DNA of 14,187 nucleotides from Phil1 sp964546125 (GTDB taxonomy: Bacteria > Bacillota > Clostridia > Christensenellales > CAG-138), in NCBI GenBank assembly GCA_964546125.1, contig CAZJIS010000044.1, positions 1 through 14,187 of the forward strand, in the 5' to 3' direction. Below the pieces are notes generated by a model, which was given only the letters and a program-made list of their open reading frames with translations, ran no database searches and was not told where the DNA came from. Positions 1-5,936 of the stretch are shown here, piece by piece. A program made the position numbers and the translations under genes. Numbering within the stretch: position 1 is the stretch's first letter; each line of letters opens with the position of its first letter.

Positions 1-507
1 GTAGACGATGTTGTCGGGCGGCGAGGTCATGATGGCGGTCACGTTTTCGCAGTAATCCTCTGCTGCTTCGGTCCAAACGTCTATTTCTTCTGCACCTTCG
101 GGTACATCGAATTCATACAGGCCGGACGGCACGACCTGCACGGTATATTGAAAATATACCGTGCGGGTGAACAGCCCTTTCCTTGCGAACAAAATGAGGT
201 ACACGCCCTTTTTCTTAAAATTGACCTTTGGATGAAAGTAACGTCCATGAAATGTCAAGTAATCGGGGCCAAATAATGCGAGGGAGGATTCATAAAACTC
301 ATTCTGACGAAAATCTTGGAGCCGCCTAAGTTCTCCGCCTGCTTGATTCAGTCCCCCGGTATGATCGACCTCATAGATCAACTGGCCGGGTGGTTCGATC
401 AGCATCAAAGCAACCAATTGATCATGGGGAGCAGTATCGATCATTAAAGCAGTGGGTATAAGCAGGCATAGCACAAGCACCTTGATCCAGGCGTTGACCT
501 TAAACAT
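1..507 (-). CDS. Secreted or membrane-anchored hypothetical protein, 3' end cut by window edge
   Basis: This frame stays open from the ATG to the window edge (169 codons, no stop), so the C-terminus is missing. I read the start as MFKVNAWIKV followed by a hydrophobic stretch (about residues 8-23, VLVLCLLIPTALM), which looks like a signal peptide or N-terminal anchor. No proper lipobox is seen. The rest is predicted to be exported and mainly beta-rich, for example a segment around 101-126 reading GVYLILFARKGLFTRTVYFQ. I recognise no family. An AAAGGAG ribosome binding site lies 11 nt before the ATG. It follows the JAMM-fusion gene by 104 bp on the same strand and shares its lower GC content, so it may be a partner of that protein, for example an immunity or accessory factor. 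That role is inference from position only. It could equally be an unrelated exported protein. Confidence 0.72.
   Translation of the reverse strand, partial: MFKVNAWIKVLVLCLLIPTALMIDTAPHDQLVALMLIEPPGQLIYEVDHTGGLNQAGGELRRLQDFRQNEFYESSLALFGPDYLTFHGRYFHPKVNFKKKGVYLILFARKGLFTRTVYFQYTVQVVPSGLYEFDVPEGAEEIDVWTEAAEDYCENVTAIMTSPPDNIVY
138..164. repeat. Perfect 12-bp inverted repeat with 3-nt loop inside a coding region
   Basis: GCACGGTATATT at 138-149 is followed by the loop GAA and then its exact complement at 153-164. Pairing can extend outward by about three more positions with one wobble. It lies inside the secreted-protein gene, so it would form a stable hairpin in the mRNA, or it may be a dyad for a DNA-binding protein. 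Confidence 0.75.
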
Positions 508-519
508 GGTTCGGAGCGC

Positions 520-537
520 TCCTTTCTTTTTTGCGTT
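520..537 (-). repeat. 18-bp translation leader shared with the capsid gene (copy 1)
   Basis: Read on the minus strand this is AACGCAAAAAAGAAAGGA, holding the Shine-Dalgarno core of the secreted-protein gene. The identical 18 bases precede the major capsid protein gene at 3480-3497. Confidence 0.7.
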
Positions 538-611
538 TGGCTCTCGTCACGGATTCAAGTTGAGCTGGGAAAGCATTCCCACGGCATCTTCGCCAAACCT
601 GCGAATAAACG

Positions 612-2165
612 CTAAGAACTCTTCCTTATTTTTTGGTATAGATAAAATCCGCCTATACCATAAAGTCGCTTGATCGCCGCGTTCAGCAAAAATTCCGGGG
701 CAAGCCCAGCTATGGTTGCTATTACTTCGTTGAGATAGCCTTTGTTCGGTTCACGCATGTTTGTCGTGATGGTGGTATGGAGGCCTTCTTTGTAAACGTT
801 CGTTGGTGGATCGATATACCAGTCCTCCAGGGCTTGCCAGGCATCCAAATACCGCTCGGTGTCGGCAGGGTCGGATTCTATCCCGTTCAAGGAGGAATGC
901 AAAAGAGTACCTCCGCTGGAAAGTACATCTTCAAATAAATTGTCGGGCCGGGAGAGGAGATAGATATTTCCGTCGGCTGTTGTGAGGTAAATATCTCCGG
1001 ATAGGGTCGCGACAGCAGCATCTCCCATCTTGCCGGAAAAGGCGTTTCGTCTATTGGAGTAAGGGTGGGAATGGATCAACCCCTCATACTTGATCAGCTT
1101 GGAATCGAGCAGTCCATCGATAAACACGATCTCCTTCTCTGCGGAAGCATCCGTCAAATATGGATTAATGACGTTGTGCCGTTTTCCCACAAACACCTCC
1201 CCGGTGAAATAGTGCGTCTTGCCGTCGATCACGACCGAATAGAGGTTGCAGCACGACTCTTTGTTTTCCAGCGCTGTTGTGTAGTTGAGCACGCCGCTGG
1301 CGTTCTGCACGGCAAAGTCCTTTTCGCTGTAAAGCGTAAAGGGCGTATAACCCTCCGCTTTGGAGGTCTCCTGCGCGCGCATCTCCCGTTTCTCCTGTTC
1401 CTGCCGTTGCCGTTTTTTCTCCTCCCGCTCTTCCTGCCGGTGTCGTTCGCCTGCGGCGCGCCTTTCCTCCACGCGCTTTTGATATGCGGCGATCTCTCGC
1501 GCTTCCTCCTCAGCGCGCTTCTCTTGGGGTGAGAGCACGCGCCCGCCCTCGTCCGCAACGCTCGAGCCTGCGGCGCGGGGCAAGGCCGGGGTTGGCGCAG
1601 CGCTCGCCGCGCCGGGGTTTGCGGCGTAGCCCGGCGCGGGCCGGGCGGGTTGATCGCGTTGGAATGCCGCAAGTTTTTGGGCGATGATCTCCTGCATTTG
1701 CTGTTGGGGAAGGGGGCTTTTCTTGCTTTGAGTATAGATGGGCGCGGGGGCGCTGTCAAGGATGGACGCGGGGGTCAGCCCGCCCATATAACGCTCGCTG
1801 TCGTAGCCGTTGCTCGTCCAGCGCGTGGCGAACTGCTCGGGGTTGGCCGCTTCGTAGGCCATCCGCCCGCGGTAGGCCCTGTCCGTCTCCGGCCCCCATA
1901 TGCCGTCCACTTTCACATTGCCGAGAGATTGCTGCATCAGCTTTACATCCTGCTGGCTGCGCAGCATGCCGGGCGCCGTGTAACCGTCCACCTGGTATTT
2001 GGCCGTCATCGGCTCCTTGAAGCTTTTGAGGTAGTCGTTATAAGCTTTTTCCGACGCGGGGCCCCATGCGCCATCAGGCATCACGCCGAGCGTGCGCTGG
2101 AGCCTTTTGATTTCGGCGCTGCCCGTTATGCCGCCCGGCACGCTGTATCCTGCAAATAGATTCAT
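612..2165 (-). CDS. Peptidoglycan-binding repeats fused to a coiled coil and a JAMM/DUF4329-like domain
   Basis: The product is 517 aa with no signal peptide. Two related repeats at about 17-46 and 72-99 match the PG_binding_1 pattern (IKRLQRTLGV..DGAWGP and VKLMQQSLGN..VDGIWGP). A Pro/Ala-rich linker follows (about 135-200), then a highly charged Glu/Arg/Gln coiled coil (about 212-268). The C-terminal half contains IHSHPYSNRR (His365, His367), Ser377 and Asp382, and then GDIYLTTADGNIYLLSRP. This resembles the JAMM/JAB metal site of DUF4329-type domains, although the His-to-Asp spacing is longer than the classic JAMM motif. Such domains occur at the C-termini of polymorphic toxins and of phage proteins. 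A hydrophobic tail (about 478-510) ends the protein. GC content falls sharply at about 1350, near the start of this domain. The gene lies 104 bp downstream of the capsid gene. A cell-wall-targeting effector or a phage lysis/tail-like protein are both possible. The start has a modest GAAAGG site 12 nt upstream. Confidence 0.8.
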   Translation of the reverse strand: MNLFAGYSVPGGITGSAEIKRLQRTLGVMPDGAWGPASEKAYNDYLKSFKEPMTAKYQVDGYTAPGMLRSQQDVKLMQQSLGNVKVDGIWGPETDRAYRGRMAYEAANPEQFATRWTSNGYDSERYMGGLTPASILDSAPAPIYTQSKKSPLPQQQMQEIIAQKLAAFQRDQPARPAPGYAANPGAASAAPTPALPRAAGSSVADEGGRVLSPQEKRAEEEAREIAAYQKRVEERRAAGERHRQEEREEKKRQRQEQEKREMRAQETSKAEGYTPFTLYSEKDFAVQNASGVLNYTTALENKESCCNLYSVVIDGKTHYFTGEVFVGKRHNVINPYLTDASAEKEIVFIDGLLDSKLIKYEGLIHSHPYSNRRNAFSGKMGDAAVATLSGDIYLTTADGNIYLLSRPDNLFEDVLSSGGTLLHSSLNGIESDPADTERYLDAWQALEDWYIDPPTNVYKEGLHTTITTNMREPNKGYLNEVIATIAGLAPEFLLNAAIKRLYGIGGFYLYQKIRKSS

Positions 2166-2222
2166 CTTTTTATGACCTTTCTCTTTATATTGTCATATTG
2201 TCGGCGCCCTTTAGCGGTCAGG

Positions 2223-2258
2223 CAAACGGGGGGGCGGCCAAAGCCGCCCCCCCGTTTG
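2223..2258 (-). terminator. Perfect 16-bp GC-rich hairpin after the capsid gene
   Basis: CAAACGGGGGGGCGGC pairs without mismatch with its complement across a 4-nt loop, 11 bp beyond the capsid stop codon. On the minus strand only a short TTT (inside the stem) follows, so this is either a weak terminator or an mRNA-stabilising 3' structure. Either would make capsid transcripts more abundant than those of the downstream fusion gene. Confidence 0.65.
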
Positions 2259-2269
2259 AACGGGCGCTT

Positions 2270-3472
2270 TTACGCGCTCGCGCCGTGCTCAATGCGCACG
2301 AGCCACAGGTCGTTGAGGATCTTCGCGGCGTAGGCGGGCACTTTCGCGCCCACGGTCGCGCGCTGGTCGAGCGGATCGTCCGCGCCGGAAGAGCCGCGGG
2401 GCTTGACGATGCTCTGCATCGCGCCGCGCCCCTCGAGGTCGATCACGCCGTAGGCGTCCTTGCCGAACACCAGCGAAAAGTGCACGTCCGTGGCGGATTT
2501 GTCGCCCGCGAGCGCGCCGGCCTCGGTGCTGAACACCCATGTGTCCGCGGGGATGGCGGGCGTGACCGCGGCGGCGAGCGTGAGAGTTTTGGCCGCGCGG
2601 TTAACGGAAACGACGGCATGCTCATTCGTGCCGATCGTCACCTTTGCCTCCGGCAGCGAGAGGAACGCGGCCGCCGCGTCGGTAATGTCGTTCACCGCCA
2701 CGGTGGCGCTGCCGGCGCTGTGGCTCACGACCTTCGTGTGCACGGCCTGGCGGATAACCTTCGCCTCGGTCGATTCAACGAATACCACGCCGAAAATGCG
2801 GCCGATTTCGCCGGAATAGATCTGTTCCGCGCCGGCATATTTGGAAACATCCTGCCAAAGCGCATCGTTTTGCAGGTCATAAGTTGCGTCGGGGGAGCAG
2901 ATGCAAATGAAATGCTGCCTGCGCCCGCCCTCTCCCGTGAACGGACGCGCCTTGGCCTTTTTAAGGGTGCGCACGGCCTTGCGCACCTCGGCGGTGGTCA
3001 GCGTGTCCGCCGCGGTGATGAGGCCGCGCGAAGCCTTGCCGCCCGCGCGCTGCACATTGTTGCCGCTGCACATCGCGTCGCGCGTCACCCATTCCACCAC
3101 CGTGCCGATCTGCTCGCCCAGCAGCGTCGCGCTGTCCGCCGAAACCTGATCGTAGGCGGTGTCCTCGAGCAGGTCGGAAAGCTCCACATATGCGCCATAC
3201 TGTTCGACCTCCGCCTCGACCGCGCCCTGGGAGAGGCCCTGCCCCGCGGGGGTCACGCCCTCTTCAAGCTTGCACATGGTGCTGCCGATGTCAAACAAAT
3301 TCCAGCGGCGGAACTCCACCCGCTTGCCGCTGTTGAGGGGGATGCTGCGTTTCTGGCCGTATTTCGCGTGCACAAAGCGCGTGCGCGCGCCCTCGAGGAT
3401 CGCGCGGTCGTAAAAGTCCTTGTTCAGCTTGGTCGTTGTTCTGGTGTTGGATACGGTGTTGATGTTGCTCAT
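2270..3472 (-). CDS. N4-gp56 family major capsid protein
   Basis: The 400-aa product has the hallmarks of the N4-gp56 family of HK97-fold capsid proteins. The N-terminus (about 12-60) reads LNKDFYDRAILEGAR, then VHAKYGQKRSIPLNSGKRVE and FRRW. Then come LEEGVTPAGQ (69-78), the core motif QYGAYVELSDLLEDTAYD (91-108), FGVVFVESTEAKV (227-239), VFGKDAYGVIDLEG (335-348) and the C-terminal DPLDQRATVGAKVPAYAAKI (367-385). Residues about 250-325 form a beta-type insertion between the last two blocks, possibly a surface domain. It would self-assemble into an icosahedral shell, probably with the scaffold-like protein encoded 71 bp upstream. The ribosome binding site AAAGGA lies 7 nt before the ATG. No protease, portal or terminase gene is found next to it. 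Composition is as GC-rich as the host genes, which suggests long residence or a GC-matched phage. Confidence 0.9.
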   Translation of the reverse strand: MSNINTVSNTRTTTKLNKDFYDRAILEGARTRFVHAKYGQKRSIPLNSGKRVEFRRWNLFDIGSTMCKLEEGVTPAGQGLSQGAVEAEVEQYGAYVELSDLLEDTAYDQVSADSATLLGEQIGTVVEWVTRDAMCSGNNVQRAGGKASRGLITAADTLTTAEVRKAVRTLKKAKARPFTGEGGRRQHFICICSPDATYDLQNDALWQDVSKYAGAEQIYSGEIGRIFGVVFVESTEAKVIRQAVHTKVVSHSAGSATVAVNDITDAAAAFLSLPEAKVTIGTNEHAVVSVNRAAKTLTLAAAVTPAIPADTWVFSTEAGALAGDKSATDVHFSLVFGKDAYGVIDLEGRGAMQSIVKPRGSSGADDPLDQRATVGAKVPAYAAKILNDLWLVRIEHGASA

Positions 3473-3479
3473 GCTCGTT

Positions 3480-3497
3480 TCCTTTCTTTTTTGCGTT
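3480..3497 (-). repeat. 18-bp translation leader shared with the secreted-protein gene (copy 2)
   Basis: This is identical to 520-537 and contains the Shine-Dalgarno sequence of the capsid gene (AAAGGA, 7 nt before the ATG). Confidence 0.7.
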
Positions 3498-3543
3498 GTT
3501 GCGTTTTAGGGGCGCCCTTCTTGGGGGGGACGGTCGTTTTTGC

Positions 3544-4104
3544 TCAGTCGTGGCCGAAGAAGCGGCGGCGGAAGGCGTTGAACTCCTCCGCGCTCATGCC
3601 CGCGAAGTCCGGCTCGGCGGAGGCGGTAATCTGCGCGCGCGTCTGGCGCGGGAGGGCGCGGCGCGCGCTGAGCGTTTCGAGGATCTCCTGCCGCCCGGCG
3701 CTGCGCTCGTTGTCCACGCGCTCGTTGGCGCGCTTGCTCGAAAGCTCGGCGTCGCTCAGGCGCACGGCCACCTGTGCGGGCACTTCGCGCAGCAGCGCGA
3801 GGAAGGCGGGGTCCTCGAGGTATTCGTCCGCACGGCGCGCAAGCTGCCCGTTTTTCTCCATCCGCTCGAGGATATCCGCCGCCTGCCTGCCGAGCATTTC
3901 GCTGCCCGGGGGGCGCGTCCCGCCGCTGAGCATCGCGGCCGCTTCATCCGCGCCGAGGCCGAACTGGCCTGTCAGCTCGTCGATGATCTCGCAGCCCAGG
4001 CGGTATTCCGGGCTGTTCTCGTATTCGGCGCGCACTTGGGCCGCTGTGCGGCGTTCGGTGGCGTCTGCCGCTGTTCCGGCGGCGTTGGCCCTCGCTATGG
4101 TCAT
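3544..4104 (-). CDS. Scaffold-like protein preceding the capsid gene
   Basis: The 186-aa product is rich in Ala, Glu and Arg and predicted almost wholly helical. The start at 4104 (MTIARANAAG) is chosen because AAGGAG sits 5 nt before it; an upstream in-frame ATG at 4218 lies before a transcription terminator and has no ribosome binding site. The C-terminal segment FAGMSAEEFNAFRRRFFG resembles the short helix that ends many phage capsid scaffolding proteins (Met-Ser-x-Glu-Glu-Phe, then Arg-rich). Its position directly upstream of the major capsid gene is the usual place for a scaffold, which guides shell assembly and is then lost. I see no specific sequence signature beyond this, so the function is inferred from gene order, size and composition. 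It is the first gene of the operon. Confidence 0.7.
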   Translation of the reverse strand: MTIARANAAGTAADATERRTAAQVRAEYENSPEYRLGCEIIDELTGQFGLGADEAAAMLSGGTRPPGSEMLGRQAADILERMEKNGQLARRADEYLEDPAFLALLREVPAQVAVRLSDAELSSKRANERVDNERSAGRQEILETLSARRALPRQTRAQITASAEPDFAGMSAEEFNAFRRRFFGHD

Positions 4105-4163
4105 TCGTTCTCCTTGCGGCGCTTGGTCCGGCTCTTCGGGCCCCGAATCCGGAAAGCCAAAAA

Positions 4164-4192
4164 CAAAAAAACGCACCCCTTGCGGAATGCGC
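4164..4192 (-). terminator. Intrinsic terminator in the leader of the capsid operon
   Basis: On the minus strand GCGCATTCC, loop GCAA, GGGGTGCGT forms a 9-bp stem (three G-T wobbles) followed by seven Ts. It lies 60 nt upstream of the scaffold start codon, so transcripts from the upstream promoter must read through it to express the operon. Confidence 0.75.
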
Positions 4193-4262
4193 GCGCCGGT
4201 GCCGATTGCGGCTGGCACTGGCCAAAAATTAAGGGAAGAGCCCGAACGGGGCTTCTTCCACC
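4164..4262 (-). ncRNA. Structured leader or small RNA upstream of the capsid operon
   Basis: Transcription from the promoter at 4269-4297 should start near 4262. Three hairpins follow. The first, at 4234-4259, has a 10-bp stem with a single bulge (GGAAG and AGCCC pair with GGGCT and CTTCC) and is followed by CTTAATTTTT, so it is terminator-like. The second is a small GTGCC/GGCAC stem (about 4199-4218). The third is a clear intrinsic terminator at 4164-4192. The result is a predicted RNA of about 100 nt. It lacks the SRP RNA core and I do not recognise it as 6S, tmRNA or a known riboswitch. It is either an independent small RNA or an attenuated leader of the scaffold and capsid genes. Confidence 0.45.
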
Positions 4263-4268
4263 ATAAAA

Positions 4269-4297
4269 AGTATAACCCGGGTTAAACCGCAATGCAA
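4269..4297 (-). promoter_or_regulatory. Sigma-A-type promoter of the capsid operon leader
   Basis: The -35 box TTGCAT (4292-4297) and -10 box TATACT (4269-4274) are separated by exactly 17 bp, with the predicted start near 4262. Confidence 0.7.
4273..4284. promoter_or_regulatory. Perfect palindrome in the promoter spacer, candidate operator
   Basis: TAACCCGGGTTA is a perfect 12-bp palindrome overlapping the upstream edge of the -10 box and filling most of the -35/-10 spacer. A dimeric repressor bound here would block RNA polymerase. The regulator is not in the window. Confidence 0.55.
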
Positions 4298-4299
4298 GC

Positions 4300-4345
4300 G
4301 CAAAAAAGGTGCAGAATAAGTGCGCGAAAGCTGCAAAAAAGGTGC
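4300..4345. repeat. Two 13-bp direct repeats 33 bp apart between divergent promoters
   Basis: GCAAAAAAGGTGC occurs at 4300-4312 and again at 4333-4345. The 33-bp period is close to three helical turns, so both copies would face the same side of the DNA. They lie just upstream of the capsid-operon promoter and about 55 bp upstream of the decarboxylase promoter. Confidence 0.65.
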
Positions 4346-4400
4346 GGGAAAGGCGCGCGGAGCGCCCGGGGCGGGTTTTGGAGACGACCTCGCGCGGGGC

Positions 4401-4430
4401 TTTACAGCTCCGCATTTTTTCTGGTATAAT
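4401..4430 (+). promoter_or_regulatory. Promoter of the decarboxylase genes
   Basis: TTTACA (4401-4406) and a perfect TATAAT (4425-4430) are 18 bp apart, with an extended -10 TG at 4422-4423. The predicted start near 4437 leaves an untranslated leader of about 100 nt before the ATG at 4537. Confidence 0.75.
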
Positions 4431-4536
4431 GCAGGCAATAATGGGGGCAAATGGCATGCTCTCACCCCGGGGTTCATGCGGGATGTTTTGCCGCCCGCCC
4501 GCGGCGGCGGCTCTTTTAATAAACAGCAGGAGGGAC

Positions 4537-5655
4537 ATGAATTTGGAGATCATCACAAAGCTTCTCACCGGCTTGCCCGCGTTCTCCTGGCAGCAAGGCG
4601 TCATGATCATCGTGGGGCTCACGCTGATCTACCTTGCGATCAAAAAAGATATGGAACCCGCGCTTTTGCTCCCCATGGGCTTTGGCGCGGTGATCGTGAA
4701 CCTGCCCGGCATCGGCGGGTACCTGATGGGCATTAAAACCCTGTTCGAAGCCGGTATCGACACGGAACTTTTCCCGCTCTTGCTCTTCATCGGCATCGGC
4801 GCGATGATCGACTTTGGGCCGCTCCTTTCAAACCCGAAGATGTTCCTCTTCGGTGCGGCGGCGCAGTTTGGCATTTTTATGACGCTCGTGTTCTCGCGGC
4901 TCATCGGCTTTAACTGGGGCGACGCGGGCGCCATCTCCATCATCGGCGCGGCGGATGGTCCCACGGCGATCTTCGTCTCGAAGATATTCAATTCAAACTA
5001 CCAGGGGGCGATCATGGTGGCCGCCTACTCCTACATGGCGCTCGTGCCCATCATCCAGCCGCCGGTCATCAAGGCGATCACCACGAAAAAAGAGCGCCTC
5101 ATCCGCATGCCCTATCACCCCAAGGATGTCACCTCCTTCACGCGCATCCTCTTCCCGATCTTCGTCACGCTCGTCGCGGGCACCATCGCGCCGGCGTCTG
5201 CGGAGCTGATCGGATTTTTGATGTTTGGCAATCTCATCCGCGAGTGCGGCGTGCTCGGCAGCCTTTCGGCCACGGCACAAAAGGAGCTTGCAAACCTCAT
5301 CACGCTGCTTCTTGGCCTCTCGGTCGCGTTCAAAATGCAGGCGGAGATGTTCGTCAACGTGGAAACGCTCGCGATCATCGGCCTTGGCCTCTTCGCCTTC
5401 GTGTTCGATACGGTCGGCGGCGTGCTCTTTGCAAAGTTCCTCAACCTCTTTGTCAAGGAAAAAGTCAACCCCATGATCGGCGCGGCCGGCATTTCGGCTT
5501 TCCCGATGGCCTCGCGCGTCGTGCACAAAATGGGGCGCGAAGAGGACCCCAACAACTTTTTGCTCATGCACGCGGCGGGCGCGAACGTTTCCGGGCAGAT
5601 CGCTTCGGTCATCGCCGGCGGCATGATTATTTCGCTCATCCAGCCCTTGCTCTGA
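4537..5655 (+). CDS. Na+-translocating decarboxylase, beta subunit (OadB/GcdB/MmdB family)
   Basis: The 372-aa polytopic membrane protein carries out carboxybiotin decarboxylation coupled to Na+ export. It has many hydrophobic segments and the family landmarks. GAADGPTAIF holds Asp140, which corresponds to the essential Asp203 of Klebsiella OadB. NPMIGAAGISAFPMASRVV reproduces the spacing of the Klebsiella residues Asn373, Gly377, Ser382 and Arg389 as Asn311, Gly315, Ser320 and Arg327. The start at 4537 is set by CAGGAGGG at 4527-4534; the frame is open further upstream but without a ribosome binding site. The length fits the glutaconyl-CoA or methylmalonyl-CoA type subunits, but substrate is set by the alpha subunit, which is absent here, so I give no gene symbol. 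The gene is followed after 16 bp by the gamma-like gene and forms an operon with it. Confidence 0.93.
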   Translation: MNLEIITKLLTGLPAFSWQQGVMIIVGLTLIYLAIKKDMEPALLLPMGFGAVIVNLPGIGGYLMGIKTLFEAGIDTELFPLLLFIGIGAMIDFGPLLSNPKMFLFGAAAQFGIFMTLVFSRLIGFNWGDAGAISIIGAADGPTAIFVSKIFNSNYQGAIMVAAYSYMALVPIIQPPVIKAITTKKERLIRMPYHPKDVTSFTRILFPIFVTLVAGTIAPASAELIGFLMFGNLIRECGVLGSLSATAQKELANLITLLLGLSVAFKMQAEMFVNVETLAIIGLGLFAFVFDTVGGVLFAKFLNLFVKEKVNPMIGAAGISAFPMASRVVHKMGREEDPNNFLLMHAAGANVSGQIASVIAGGMIISLIQPLL

Positions 5656-5671
5656 TTAAGGAGGTAACGCC

Positions 5672-5836
5672 ATGTTTCCCGCACTTTTAGAAATCGCCCT
5701 CAAATGGCAGCCCGAAACGTTTTTCCCCTCGCTGCTGATCCTCGCGCAGGGCATGCTCAGCATATTCGCCGTCATCGTCGTCATCTGGCTGTTCGTGGCG
5801 CTGCTCAACCGCCTCACGAAGAAAAAAGGCGCCTGA
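5672..5836 (+). CDS. Small OadG-like gamma subunit of the decarboxylase
   Basis: The 54-aa product begins MFPALLEIALKWQPETFFPS and has one membrane helix (about 24-45, LAQGMLSIFAVIVVIWLFVA), ending in a basic tail, NRLTKKKGA. The GM-x-hydrophobic pattern at the start of the helix and the short basic tail resemble the OadG/MmdD membrane anchor that holds the alpha and beta subunits together. The start has the ribosome binding site AAGGAGG 6 nt upstream, and the gene begins 16 bp after the beta-subunit stop. The family assignment rests on position, size and topology more than on conserved residues. Confidence 0.75.
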   Translation: MFPALLEIALKWQPETFFPSLLILAQGMLSIFAVIVVIWLFVALLNRLTKKKGA

Positions 5837-5849
5837 TCCCTCAACCGGC

Positions 5850-5878
5850 GGCCCGGAGCGCAGCTCCGGGCCTTTTTT
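5850..5878 (+). terminator. Intrinsic terminator of the decarboxylase operon
   Basis: GGCCCGGAGC, loop GCA, GCTCCGGGCC forms a perfect 10-bp stem followed by six Ts, 13 bp after the stop codon of the gamma-like gene. Confidence 0.92.
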
Positions 5879-5936
5879 ATAAAGATCCGCAGGCCCGGCG
5901 CCGCTGCCGCCGCGCGCGTATGCGCTTCGGGGGAAA

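Noticed and set aside
1..507. Lipoprotein signal in the secreted protein
   Set aside because: The only Cys near the N-terminus is preceded by Leu-Val-Leu inside the hydrophobic core, which does not fit a lipobox.
4164..4262. SRP (4.5S) RNA
   Set aside because: Length and promoter-terminator layout would fit, but the conserved domain IV core with its GGAA tetraloop and asymmetric loop is absent.
2198..4285. 695-codon open frame on the plus strand
   Set aside because: It lies antisense to the capsid and scaffold genes, is rich in Arg, Ala and His with no recognisable domain, and is explained by high GC removing stop codons.
4101..4622. Minus-strand open frame overlapping the divergent promoter region
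   Set aside because: It has no ribosome binding site, covers the two promoters and leader hairpins, and its translation has no protein-like pattern.
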